From: Phytophthora sp. 'mugwort'
Taxonomy: Eukaryota > Oomycota > Peronosporomycetes > Peronosporales > Peronosporaceae
Length of the DNA: 64,000 bases
Assembly: GCA_033558025.1 (NCBI GenBank)
Contig: JAUCEF010000017.1
Location: forward strand, 1,922,001 to 1,986,000
Reading direction: 5' to 3'
Each line of letters starts with the position of its first letter. Position 1 is the stretch's first letter. The position numbers and the translations under genes are program-made. Under the pieces are notes generated by a model, which made no database searches, was not told where the DNA came from, and worked only from the letters and a program-made list of their open reading frames with translations. This document shows positions 53,475-64,000 of this stretch, in pieces.

Positions 53475-56400
53475 ATGGCGGAGCAATTAGCCACGTGCGC
53501 GCGGCAGCTTTTCGAGGGCGCGTCGGGCAGCGGCGAGCAACGCGCCGCCAATGCGTGGCTCATGCAGTTCCAGACGCGCGAAGAGGCGTGGCAGGCGGCG
53601 CTACAGCTGCTGGAAACGCCTGTGCGCGACCCGCTGACGCAGCAGGCACTGGCTGCCCCGGAGATCGTGGCCATGCAGATCCTGCGGCTCAAAACGCAGC
53701 ACGAGTGGACGCACATCAGCGCACATCAGCAGCAAGCAGTGCGGCAGGTACGTTCGGCATCTGCTGACGACTCACCCACAGTGACTAGCTAGAGCTGTCG
53801 TGACGTAAACCCACTGCTGTATGTTTGTTCATGAGACAGACCTTGTTGAAGCTGCTGGCGATGACGTGCGCGGCGGAGGACGGTCTTTCGGCGGTGAGTT
53901 GCCGCATCGCTTGCGTGACGTTAGCGGATATTGTGGTCAAGTCGTGCAGGACCTGGACAGGGTGGAAGAGCGACGTGCAGCGGCTTGTAGACGCGGGGAT
54001 TGCTGCTCAGAGACCGACGAAGGGAGCCGCAGTGGTATGGTGGCAAACATTGCCGTATTTGATGGAGTACTTGTAGTGGTGCTGACGTTTAAGAGCAGCT
54101 CGCAGAGATTCTGGGAGCCATTCCGATGCAGATTTTGGCGTCGGAGAGAGCGTGGAGTGCTGAGGAACGGCTTGAGATGCTGACAATTTTCCAGGCGGAA
54201 GCAGGGGAAGTTATGACGGCGGTGCAGATGATTCTCCCAAACTTGTGCGTTGCTTGCCGCAGTATGTGTGGTGCTGGGTATGTTCTAATAGTTGTATACC
54301 GGTATAGACCTGATGAGAGGAGCAGTGCGCTTCGTTGCCTGGAGGGCTGGATTGTGGGCTGTGTTCCAACCCACGAGGCGTTCGGTTTAACTGCTGCTCA
54401 CCTTTTCAATCGGTATTACTACTGACGCAAAATCGGTGATGCCTAATTTGCCCGACTTACTCACCCGTTTGTATTTTCTTTCTGGTTACACAGGGGGCTG
54501 ATTGACACGTTATTCAATGTTGTCATTAGTAGCAACGAGGAGCAGGCGCAGGTACCTATTTATCCGCTTTGATCACAACTTCTTTATACACAAGTCCCTG
54601 ATATTTTCATTTTCAGTTGGCTGCAGGGGTTCTCGCAGATTCCTTCGTATATACCGTGACCGAGCCTGTTCCAGAAAGTATGGTTAACGTTGTGCTTCAC
54701 TTGGGGCGTCGTTTAGCTGAAGCGATGCCAGTTTTCCAGTCGGAGGTGCGGTCCTTAACTGGCGAGATGATGACGAAGGAACAGCAGACGACCGCATGCA
54801 GGGGCATTTCTCGGATCGCTTGCTCTCTCGCCGTAAATCACGCGGCTATACTGTTATCAAATCAAGTGGCGGGTGTCGGAAACCGCACATCTGAGCAGCA
54901 ATTTAGTCTTTGTATGGCGTTTTTGGAGCTGCTCCTGGCATGCTCCTCGTACGACGACATCGATGTGGTGCAACCCACGTTGGAGATCTGGTTCTTTTTC
55001 CTCGAAGACAATTCGACGCAGAATGAGATTTCATGGCAACTTATAGATGCAGTGGGACAGGAGCATGTGGTTAGTGTGCTTTCACGCTTAGTCAATGCTC
55101 TTATTGACCGCTGCAAGTATCCGGAATGGTTTGTCGAAAGTCAACAACTTGTTAGTGATGACCCCGAGATTGAGGCGATTTCTGACTTGCGGAGGTAAAA
55201 GTCGTCCTGTGATCAGAGTCTGGGGGTAAACTGCTGTGACCTAACGGGATGTGTGCATGTTTATATCCAGAGAAATTGCCGACACGTTGCTGAGTCTATT
55301 TTCCAAATGGCCAGGAGGCCCAGGAAAATCTATTGGAGACTATGCTTCGTGTGTGAAGGGCATGTGTCAAATGTTGACTGGTGGCAAGGACGTCGCGCTG
55401 ATCGATGCGCTACTCTTCTTGCTTTCTTATATGGTGGAGCTATTTGATGTTGTATCGTCGGATTCGGAGTCTGAAGACGACCCAGAATCGTTCCGAGATC
55501 CTGAATCGGGCGGGATAGATGTTCTGTTGGGAGTATTAGACTGCGCTCTCAACCTGCCCATGCACCCTCTTGTTATCAATGGCATTGCACGGTAAGTTGT
55601 TCTTCAGCCACAGTTTTCATACCTTATTTTCCTTACTAAACTTGTCTGTTTTTGAATAGATATTTACGATCACTGAGTGCATCTCTTGCATTACCAGCAA
55701 GTGCGTACTTACGCGCTTCGATGGTCATTTGTCAAGGACTCCGGTACCCGTCATCCGTCTCCGTGTCGGTACAATCACTGCTGCATAGCAGCCCCTCTAT
55801 AACGTACGAGAAGTTGGTTATCGATCATGTGAACAGAGCTGACACGTTTCTTTCTTGCACTGAGAAGTAAATACACAACCGTCGAGGAGAGAGCGTCGTT
55901 ATTGCAAGCGTTACTGCAATTTTGCGGCGCTCTACCACCTCGAGCTACCCAAGAGAATGAAGGAGACCTACTGGAAGTGACGTTTTGGATTGCAAGTGGC
56001 GTCTCAGATGCAGGTATGGCTGAACATGATTCTAAATCCAGTGGGACATCAGAATCTCACTAGTTGTGCTGCTGTAGATTTTGGCGTCCTATGTTCAACA
56101 GTTTTGTCCAATCTAATCTTTCGCGTTCAGAATGGGAACTCGAGCGAGGTTTCCAGTAGCGCGTATATGTTGGGTCGGGCTCTCGGTGGTATTCAAGATC
56201 AGCAGCAAGGGCCTACGCTGGTTGGTCAGCTCTGGCCTGTCATGAGTGCTTCTCTTCTGCAGCACAAGACCGATGAGGCCTGCCGCCGTGCTGGGGTTCA
56301 GTTTTTCCTCCACGTTATTCCCCATCTGCACGAAAAGGGCATTCATTCAATCGAAGCGCAAATACTCGATGTCTGTTTGTGGTGGTATGGAGAAGGAATC

Positions 56401-57384
56401 GCTCCTGATATTTTTATTTGTTGCACTCAAATCCTTGCGCGGCAGCGAGACAATGCAAGCTTTCAGGCATCAGCTGAGCTGGCGTTCGAGGTGAGCAATA
56501 AAGATGCTACCGATTGATTCGAATGCTGTGCTAACCCGAAATATTGTTCTGTGTTTTCGTAGCGACTTCTTGCTGGTTTCCGTAGCAAACTTCACGATAT
56601 CCCAGGAACTGGTTCTGATGGTGGGGAACTGTCAATGGAGAGCTTCCTGTGTCAACACCATGATGCAGATAAGATGATTCCAGAGGTGGAACATTTCATG
56701 AAGCTGGTGCGCGAGGTTTTGAGCTCTTTTCCACAAGTTTTGTTGCAAAACCGTCCAAATGGAGAGCCGACTCTGTATTGGGTTTGCCTGGATTTGGCAA
56801 CGAGGCTAATGAAAGTGGACCACCAGGTAAGAAACCGCTTGTGTGTAGTGATGATTGAGAGGGAATCAACTTCTCACACATTGTATGGGTTTGGCAATAT
56901 AGATGCAGGAAATGTGTGATGCTGCCTGCGACTTCCTCTTGGATGCGATGCGTTGCCAGCCGGATCCAATTATGGAAAGGATAAGCATCTTTGCCTCGGA
57001 ACTTCTGCGTGTCATACTGAGTTTCTTGGGACCCAGACGAGAGCATTATCGCGTGCGGAATTTCTGGGATTTTCTGTTTCAGTGTCTGCATGCTCCACAG
57101 ATTTCAACGCAAATCCGAGGCAAGTGGCAATCTTCATGTGCCTATTGCCATGCGAGTCAAAACATGTAATTAGCTCTGATGTTACGTGTTGTTCATTCAT
57201 TGCTGCAGGTGGCTTCCTGTCTGCTGTATTTACCGTGGTGATAGAAGAAGGAGCCCTGCGTTCAGTCTTGCCTGCAGACATGTACCAGCAGATGCCTGGT
57301 GAGCTGCGAATGCGTCGCCACCGGCATCGATTTCGGCAGTATTTTACCCAATTGGGTCACGCTGCTGATGCGGCCAATCGGTAG
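53475..57384 (+). CDS. Importin-13 / transportin-3-like nuclear transport receptor
   Basis: A multi-exon gene of HEAT-repeat type. The first exons are 53475-53747, 53840-54034 and 54099 onward. Later coding blocks are visible at about 54493-54553, 54616-55196, 55270-55591, 55661-55866, 55990-56490, 56562-56825, 56905-57117 and 57210-57384, so the protein is near 900 residues, as in the family. The N-terminus AANAWLMQFQTREEAWQAAL, then QILRLKTQHEW is the importin-beta N-terminal signature. Amphipathic helices follow throughout. The C-terminus ends RHRFRQYFTQLG. These receptors carry proteins (for transportin-3, SR-rich factors) through nuclear pores with Ran. Identity as the IPO13/TNPO3 branch is by overall pattern; exon ends in the middle are approximate. 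Confidence 0.8.
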
Positions 57385-57817
57385 TCGCTGCAACTTGTGT
57401 TCTTGACACTGTCGCGCTGAGATGCAATTGTGCACTAACAGGGAATTGTGTACATCGAGACAGATACATCATTTTGGTTTAAAACTGTTTGAAAAAAAGG
57501 GAGATATTGTGGTAGGCGAATGGCTCATCGAACGCAAACCAATGCAGCTTGCCGCATATTTGGAAGTACTATTGTCAATTGTGCAACTACTGTAGATGAA
57601 TGCTTAAACCGGAGTTCATGTAGTTGTGCGTCGTCGCTACTGTATCAGGAAAATTGTGGAATGTACATCCTGTTAAGACTGGCATACACGGACGAGTTTG
57701 ACAAGTGTTTCGTTATGACGAAAAAAACTACACTAGAGTAGTCATTACTGCAGTAAATCTTTGGCCAATTTGTCTCCGTGGAGTAGCAATCGTCAATCAC
57801 CGATCGTATCCGCTGAG
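57385..57817. other. 3' region of the importin gene, no further gene
   Basis: AT-rich, about 430 bp, with no convincing coding sequence. A polyadenylation region is likely but no clear signal can be named. Confidence 0.4.
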
Positions 57818-58420
57818 TTAGCGAAACATAAGCTCGATCCTAGAGTTGTTTTTAACGATCGATTGAGAAGCACAAACTTTCCTGCTCAAACTTCTTCGTC
57901 TCCTGCAAGTCGATGTGCCGGGGCTGCTTGTGGGCAGGAAAAGGATCTCTTTGTCGATCGGTTCGTCGCTGTCTTCCAGAATTGTTTCAAGGAGTGCGAA
58001 TGCTGCATCCTCCAGCTTCTTCCTCTCCAGCGGGTCCATGCGCTGCTCCCCGTGAGTATTTGAAATATAAGCAAGTAGGTCTCGGATAATCGGATCGTCA
58101 TCATCTATAAGAATTGTTTCGAGCAGTGTGAACGCTTCCTCCTCCTGATTCTCTGAATTTTGTTCCGACAGCCACTGCCCGTGCAAATAGACATCGTCGT
58201 CGTCATAGAACGACTCAAGGAGAGCAAATGCATCTTCCTCCTTCATCTCCTCCTGCAATATCGATATCGGTCGTGTCAGCGACAACCCCAGCGATTTTTT
58301 CACCGTGTTCAGCTTCAAAAATCCATTTCAAGTGTGTGAAAGCCTCCTCTTCCAGCAAATCATGTTCGGACCACTCCTTTTTAAACCTCTTTAACTCAGC
58401 ATATTTGCTTAGGTATCACC
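57818..58420 (-). pseudogene. Fragment with four degenerate EEEAFxLLE repeats, unknown function
   Basis: The minus strand encodes four related units: EEEAFTHLKWIFE (near 58345, in a shifted frame), EEDAFALLESFYDDDD, EEEAFTLLETILIDDDD and EDAAFALLETILEDSDE. They are spaced 30-45 residues apart and separated by divergent linkers. The three downstream units share one frame (58318-57818). The first unit is out of frame with the others and has no upstream ATG, so this is a fragment, a pseudogene or a gene with unresolved splicing. No known domain was recognised. Confidence 0.4.
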
Positions 58421-59111
58421 ACTCTTCCAAGGATTTCTGAGGGGATCTTTTGAGAATAAAGTCCGGTATGGTGTCCAAGTGCATCGAATTAGTCCCATAA
58501 AATAGGATTAAGATTGATGAGTTCGTGGGTTACAGTCAATCAAACTTGTGACGGTCTACATAAATGGAGATACATTGGCCATCTGCGTTTTGAAAATGAT
58601 TTTCTATTCACTGTACGCGCTTCTCTTCTCTAACAAGTTGTACTTACATAACACTTACAGAGCCCCTTGATTAGGATAAGGTGTTGTAGTGTCCTGTTCA
58701 TTATTTATAACCGTAGAATCCACAAATCTTGCCTTATAACATTCAATGTCATGGCAGCGATTGACTTACGCATACTATATACGCAATCACTGGACTTCAT
58801 CGCCGTACAGCCCTCGATCGATTGGATGTTGCCACTTAATTCTCTCCATACAACCATTTCACGGGCAGTACCGTTTTGATTGCAGCAAACTTCCAACCCG
58901 CAATATTTGAAAGCAACTAATGTTTTTACAAAATATATTCATATTAAAACTTTTACAGAATATATTCTTCTTAAAAGTGCTTCCTCACTACCATAAATTG
59001 CATACACCAAATCGATACCTTCATCCCTCTATACGGACACTAAAACGCCCTTGAACGGAGGGGTCGTCCCTCTCTCTCTGTCCTGTTTGGCCTCGAAATC
59101 CTCTGGCCCAA
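58421..59111. other. Upstream region of the GATA/PHD gene, no gene seen
   Basis: About 690 bp, AT-rich up to 59000. The direct repeat AAAATATATTC / AGAATATATTC occurs at about 58928 and 58959. The stretch before the start codon is pyrimidine-rich (CTTCATCCCTC near 59021, GTCCCTCTCTCTCTG near 59067). The promoter is presumably here. Confidence 0.4.
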
Positions 59112-61068
59112 ATGCCCGCCACAGCCTCTGGGTCTTCACTTGTGACTCGCACTCGAGCGGACCATGCGTCGTGGCACGCGGCCCCGGGGCGTCCGTTCCG
59201 CGTGGGCAGCGACGGGCTGCCGCTGCTTCCGTGCCACGACGCGCCTGTGATCGTCGCCCCCGTCTCCAATGCGCCCCCTCCCGCCGTCGCGCTGTTCGGC
59301 CACGTCGACTCCACGCAGGACGTGCGCGATCAGCTCGTGGCTCGCTATGGCCGTTCGCAGCAGCTCGGCCACGTCAGCGAGATGACGCTGCGTATCGACA
59401 CAGAGCTGGAGCTTCTGCGTCGCAGCTGCTTCGCCCAGCGCAACGCACAGTGGGGAGGCGTGACTCCGGACCAGTTTGAGTTCCGGCCGGTCCCTAGCGA
59501 CGTGTGGACGCCCCAGCCAGCCAATGACAAGCTGCTGTTGCGAAAGATGAAGCTTGATGGGTCGCTGGACGGCAGCGGTAAAGAATTCTACTATTCTCCG
59601 GACACGAACCGTGATAAAGAGCTGGAAGCGGTCGAGTTCGTGCGGGATCGACCGTGGCCGCCCCGCGAGTTCACGTTGAAGCCCGTGACGAAAACTGCTC
59701 GAGGGCGGGGAGGCAAACGCAAAGCTGCGCCGATGGCGGCGGTGCTGGACCCCGTGCCGTTACTGTCCAAGACGTGTCGGCAGTGTAAAACGCAGTCGAC
59801 TCCGTTATGGCGCACGCAGACCAGGACGGTGAAGGTGAAGAAGCAGGTAGCGACGAATGTCGCGACGAGCCTGGCGAATGCATTTGTGGCGCAAAATATG
59901 GCCAAGATGAACCCACAGAAGACCGAAGTGAAGATGGAGGAGGTGGAAGAGAAGGTCGAGGTGGATCTGTGTTTGCAGTGCTATTTGAAGCTGGAGCGAG
60001 CGGATCTGTTCGATAAGAAACGCATTGAGAAGAAGAGAGAAGAGCGACGAAAGAAGGATCAGGCGGGCGCGGTGGCATTTCTGGAGAAGAAGAGACTAAA
60101 ACACCAGATTCATCTTCTAAAGAAGCAGCAGAAGGAACACAAGAAGCAAGGGGTGCTGGCGGCTGCTGGGGAGCTAGTGGAGGAGCAAATACAGGAAGGT
60201 GTCGCAGCCCCTGCGCCTGTAATTCTCAAGTTTACGAGGGAGGAGATTGAAGCTGCGACTGGGTCGTCGAAGGAGAGGAAGAAGGACCGCAAGCACAGTC
60301 GCAAGGACAGAAAGAAGAAGAAGAAGAAACATCGTCGTAAGCAAGAACATGAGCAGGAGTCAGAAAGCGATGGCCCGACCCCGATTCCGTCGCCTGCGCA
60401 GGTAAATGGATACGTGTACGCGGATCGTACCCCAGAACCATACTCCACACCACAAGTTTCAGCGTTTGAGGGCGATCAGGCGCATGCAACCAGACATATG
60501 GAGGCAATGATGGTTAATACAGAACCAGAGACATTAGATAGCAGTTCCCATGGGGACGAGGAGATGTCAACGCTTGCCAGGTCGTCGTCTCGGAAGCGAA
60601 AGAGCGCGCAATATGCCGAGCCGGCCATTTTGGTAGAATCACCCGCATTGGCTTCGAAGAAACGCAAGACGTCTTCGTCTCGGACCCCGCGATCAAAGCG
60701 GCCGGCGGCCTCAGCCACTGCTGCTGTTGCTGTCTCGCCAGCTCCCTCGGCGAAGAAGCGTGCCCGTACGAAGAAGGAGCTGGCACGCGAGCGTGAGCTG
60801 CGTGCGCTGGGCCAATATTGCCCAGTGTGCAACGAAACCTACGAGGACGACGATCAAAGCACATTTGTATGCTGCGACTCGTGTGAGCTCTGGGTGCACG
60901 GTGCTTGCGATCCGAGTCTTACCCCGTACGTCATACTGTTGTGTTTCATTGTTTGGGTTCGTCAACGGCTGATTTTTTATGTTTGTGTCATGTATGCGCA
61001 GAGAGATCATCGCAGCCATGGCCAACACTGAAGATAAGTACATTTGCCCGCTATGTGCTGGGCGGTGA
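59112..61068 (+). CDS. GATA-like zinc finger and PHD finger protein
   Basis: Two exons: 59112-60925 and 61002-61068, giving 626 residues. A GATA-like finger has CRQC (residues 222-225) and TPLWR, but its second pair LCLQC (287, 290) lies about 61 residues away instead of the usual 17-20. A long basic coiled coil follows (residues 295-350), then a Lys/Arg-rich nuclear-localisation run near 390-410 and an Ser/Ala-rich region. The C-terminal PHD finger reads CPVC ... CCDSC ... WVHGAC ... CPLC, complete Cys4-His-Cys3. The last codons overlap a strong donor (GTGAGT at 61065), so a further exon from 61252 to 61306 is possible. Likely a chromatin reader; histone mark unknown. Confidence 0.82.
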
Positions 61069-61909
61069 GTGTCCGATGAATTTAGGATGGAGATAGGAAG
61101 ACAGATGACGGGTGAGACGTCCAGCTTGCCGACGCGAAAAGTTCAATCTGCAACTATTATAGACCAAGAACACGATGCCTCGCTACTCGCGTTGATTGTC
61201 GTGTGTGGTTTTCCTAGGAACTGATACTTTTCGTTGTCGGCATCTGAGCAGGTCAGTCTGCTCTGGAGCTGGATACCCCACATATTCGTCTTACGTCACA
61301 AAATAATACAAATCTTTTTCTCTAGCTTCTTCCCACTTCACGTCGTATATATACTACATGTAGATGTTCACTTGAGGCAGGCCTGATCCCATCAAAAACG
61401 CCTGATCACCGACGTGATCGCCCCCATGTCACGTTGTAACTCGTTCTTCAGCGAGCGTTCGTGGCAAACCTCGCTGCTGGCTTTAGATCTGGTTGAGGCT
61501 CGCAGCAGACACGGGTTTTCCCTTTCGTCTCGGCAGCACATGACATGTTAATGCCCGCTCCTTTAGCTTATTGGTACTGCGGTCTGGGATATTTCATCTT
61601 AGAATGCCCTCCTCGCCGTTTCTAGCATTTAAAGGGCGCTTCTTAGCTGGTGCCACAGGTTCGTCCAAAAAAAAAACTTTAAAACTTCAACATTCATGTG
61701 GGTCATAAGATCCGTTTCTAAAAGTTAGAAACATTCATTTTACGACAATAGAAAGGTACCCTTTGGCTAGCAGTGTAATTATTTCAAGCGGCGAGGACAA
61801 TTATTTCCATTTCCAGACAGGGGTACGATTTGGGTGTGAAGGTTACGCTTACCAAGGTAAGGTAAACGCGCCAATTGACCACCACACACAAGACTTTTGA
61901 CCTCAGAAG
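61069..61909. other. Intergenic region, no gene supported
   Basis: About 840 bp between two plus-strand genes. It may include an alternative last exon of the GATA/PHD gene (61252-61306). A poly-A run lies at 61668-61676. No other coding signal. Confidence 0.4.
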
Positions 61910-62372
61910 ATGTTCGCTCTTCGTGGGATCCGCCGCTTTTCTACGACGGTGCCGCGCAAAGGTACGCTGCTGCAGTGTAGCCCCCGTTGATAGTGACCAC
62001 TGAACTAACCTATATGGCTGGATAGAGTACCCCACGTCCTTCATCTCGCACCTGCGCACGCAGAAGCTCAACGTGTTTAATATCGGTGTGGCGTTCCTGA
62101 CGCTGTCGCTGTCGTCGCAGATGGTGTCGTACAAGCAGCGCTATGATGCTGTGCTGAGTGAGAAGGAGCAGCTGAGCGAGAAAGTGGAGGTACTGGAGAA
62201 GCTTGTGCTGGACCTTGGAGGCAAGCTGCCGGATGAGGAAGCGCTGACCAAGGCCAAGGAAGCCGCCAAGGAGGCGGAGGCCAAGGCGCTGCGCGACCGC
62301 GAGGAGGAGGCCAAGGCTCTGGCGGCCCTGACGACGGATGACAAGAAAGGCAAGAAGAGCAAGCTTATTTAG
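61910..62372 (+). CDS. Small mitochondrial coiled-coil membrane protein
   Basis: Two exons (61910-61961, 62026-62372) give 132 residues. The N-terminus MFALRGIRRFSTTVPRK has the basic, Ser/Thr-rich, acid-free make-up of a mitochondrial targeting sequence. A short hydrophobic segment (NIGVAFLTLSLSSQMV, residues 36-51) may span the membrane. Residues 55-120 are a coiled coil of Glu/Lys/Ala heptads, with a basic end (KKGKKSKLI). No family is recognised. An inner-membrane assembly or structural role is a guess. It converges with AP-3 sigma, 169 bp away. Confidence 0.78.
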
Positions 62373-62541
62373 GCCCGAGAGAAGGCAGTCTGACAGCAGT
62401 CATAGAGGATTAGCCGACTGCGCCGTGGGAGTGGAGGAATTTACCGAAACGCTGATTCGTGTGCAGAACTTGCTCAAGCGCTCGGGTTACTGCAATTCGA
62501 ACTGCGTCAGCCTACATTTCTGACGCCTATACACTGGTCTG

Positions 62542-63257
62542 TTACTTTTTGATGGTCGACTGCAGCGAGCGTCTGGACGAGACGTTGTCCAGGCGGTTCA
62601 TCTCGTTCACCGCCGTGAGCACCTCGTTGATGTTGGTCTCCAGCACCATACCGCCCATGACTATCTCATCCAGCGCGTAGTGGACCTTATCGCTGTGGAA
62701 AATCAGGTCCAGCTCGCATACGTTCTCGAAGATCTTGTCCAGCGTCTCCACGAACACTGTATCAATCAATCACTACTCCGTCAGAAGATAACTCCAACAC
62801 GACCTCACTATCTTGATAGGCGAGTAGTACCTTGGATCAGGTCCAAAATGCCCAGGTCGCTCTCCTGTTTGTCCACCGCGAAGACAAAGTACAGCGTCGC
62901 GTAGTGCCGGTAAATGAGCTTCACGCCGTTCCCCCAATACCGCACCCTACACGTCCACACCTGTCGTCAGTACACATTCAATATACACCACAACAAGTAT
63001 ACACCGGGGCCACGTACGTGCCCTCGAGGAAGTTGCAGAGCGTGTCAGGGCGCTTCGACACTTGTGTGTATATATCTCGAATAACAGCCTGCTGCTCGGC
63101 ATCGGGCTGGCAAAGAGGATACAGCGTGTCAGCGACCAGAGAGAGTAAAAGGAGCCAAGGACTATTACACCGCCTACTGCAGACGCACCACATGCTCGTA
63201 GAACTTGACGATGCGCGGCTTGCCGTGGTTGTTCACGATGAGGATCCCCTTGATCAT
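62542..63257 (-). CDS. AP-3 complex sigma subunit
   Basis: Four exons: 63257-63189, 63106-63018, 62946-62831 and 62756-62542, which keep frame and give 162 residues, the usual sigma size. The N-terminus MIKGILIVNNHGKPRIVKFY is the longin-fold start of sigma subunits. The middle has YRHYATLYFVFAVDKQESDL. The end has VETLDKIFENVCELDLIFHS, then KVHYALDEIVMGGMVLETN, which is the AP-3 version of the motif. AP-3 sorts cargo from endosomes to lysosome-related compartments. This is the small core subunit. Confidence 0.95.
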
Positions 63258-63397
63258 CTTGCTCTTTAGGTTAAATCTAAACAGTATGCGGAAAATGTGG
63301 CACATTTGATACAGTGCTGTATCTTCTCCCGATTGGTCGAAAACCATCCATTAGAAAAAAAGCTCAAAAATAGATCGGAGCCATTTGGTACAGTGCC
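63258..63397. promoter_or_regulatory. Bidirectional promoter region with inverted CCAAT box
   Basis: A 140-bp gap between the divergent starts of AP-3 sigma (-) and the acidic protein (+). It contains CCGATTGGTCG (about 63329-63339), a CCAAT box in reverse. Shared promoter function is inferred. Confidence 0.4.
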
Positions 63398-64000
63398 ATG
63401 ATGGCAGCAGGTAGCGGTAGTAGTGCAGGCGGAGACACCACTGTACGCCGCTCGTTGACGTCCCATCGACCCGGTGCCGATGTCATTGAATTGCGAGGTC
63501 GACGCCGAGTCCAAGCTGGAAGACAAGCCGCAGAAAGCTCCGAGGATATGGAGGAAGAGGAGGAAGAAGACTCGGACGACGAGGAAGAGACGCAGATCCC
63601 TATTGAGGACCAGATAACGCAGGAGCTGCCGGTCACAGAGCGTGACACGAGCCCTCCACCGGCCCACAGACGATCTCCGCCCACGTCGCCGCCGCTGCCG
63701 ATGGCCGAAGCATTGACAGGCTCGCCAACGGGCCCTCCAACCGCCAACTTGTCGCCGTTCGCAGACGTCGAGTCGGCGACGCCGCAGTCCAATGAGGACG
63801 AAGATTCAAGGTCCGAGACGTCCTCGGAGATAAGTCTGGGTTCGGGTCGCCCAGTAAGACGACGAGGAGCCAGGAAGCGCGTGTCAACGGCGTGCTCGGA
63901 CCACCGAGACCTGGCCGAGAGGATGAAGAAGGCGGTGGTGCGTGACGGAGAAGAGAGCTTCGGCGACTCGATGATTGGAGCTGACGTCGTCTTATGTGTT
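63398..64000 (+). CDS. Acidic disordered protein (3' partial)
   Basis: An open frame from ATG 63398 (a second ATG follows at 63401) runs off the right edge with no stop: 201 codons. It begins MMAAGSGSSAGG, then an Arg-rich part (ELRGRRRVQAGRQ), an acidic run (MEEEEEEDSDDEEE), a Pro/Ser-rich linker (SPPPAHRRSPPTSPPLP) and a basic patch (GRPVRRRGARKRV). Codon use keeps the frame open for 600 bp beside frames full of stops, which supports coding. No domain is seen in this part; the folded portion may lie beyond the window. Confidence 0.65.
   Translation, partial: MMAAGSGSSAGGDTTVRRSLTSHRPGADVIELRGRRRVQAGRQAAESSEDMEEEEEEDSDDEEETQIPIEDQITQELPVTERDTSPPPAHRRSPPTSPPLPMAEALTGSPTGPPTANLSPFADVESATPQSNEDEDSRSETSSEISLGSGRPVRRRGARKRVSTACSDHRDLAERMKKAVVRDGEESFGDSMIGADVVLCV

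Overview
This is a 64 kb piece of a eukaryotic nuclear genome. The likely source is an oomycete of the Phytophthora type. That is an inference from four things: very compact genes with short GT-AG introns (mostly 50-100 bp), short intergenic gaps with convergent and divergent neighbours, the protein families (WASH1, plant-type CCR4 with a MYND-like finger, PH/TBC, PH-PX, MscS), and a mix of decayed transposons (chromovirus, pogo/Tigger, hAT, Harbinger, ISXO2/Merlin, DUF7869- and DUF6818-like). No bacterial operons, rRNA, tRNA or CRISPR were seen.

Layout. 1-12 kb is a gene block: an IQ-motif coiled-coil protein (5' partial), WASH1 (-), CCR4 deadenylase (-), a nucleotidyltransferase-EamA transporter fusion (+) and an MDR quinone reductase (-). 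12-28.6 kb is a transposon graveyard: an internally deleted chromovirus, a pogo relic, a hAT, a Harbinger, and a DUF7869 transposase-like gene that is itself split by a 0.6 kb insertion with 9-bp target-site duplications. 28.9-36.6 kb is a second gene block: MscS channel (+), double-PH TBC protein (-) and mitochondrial rhomboid (-). 36.9-47.1 kb is a second transposon island. There a pogo transposase gene has been split twice, by a 2.87 kb hAT carrying an extra chromodomain-like ORF and by a 1.36 kb Merlin/ISXO2-like element; both insertions can be read base by base from terminal repeats and target duplications. A dead tannase/feruloyl esterase gene and a small TIR element follow. 47.4-64 kb is the third gene block: ankyrin protein, PH-PX protein, Na+/H+ exchanger (-), importin-13/transportin-3-like receptor, a repeat-rich fragment, a GATA-like/PHD chromatin protein, a small mitochondrial coiled-coil protein, AP-3 sigma (-) and an acidic disordered protein running off the end.

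The intact genes are mainly housekeeping, with an emphasis on membrane traffic (WASH1, TBC, PX, AP-3 sigma), mRNA decay (CCR4), nuclear import and ion homeostasis (NHE, MscS). Exon boundaries were read by eye from frame continuity, splice consensus and family motifs. The most unusual intact gene is the cytidylyltransferase-like/EamA fusion at 7381-10287. The most informative structure is the nested transposon stack at 36.9-42 kb.
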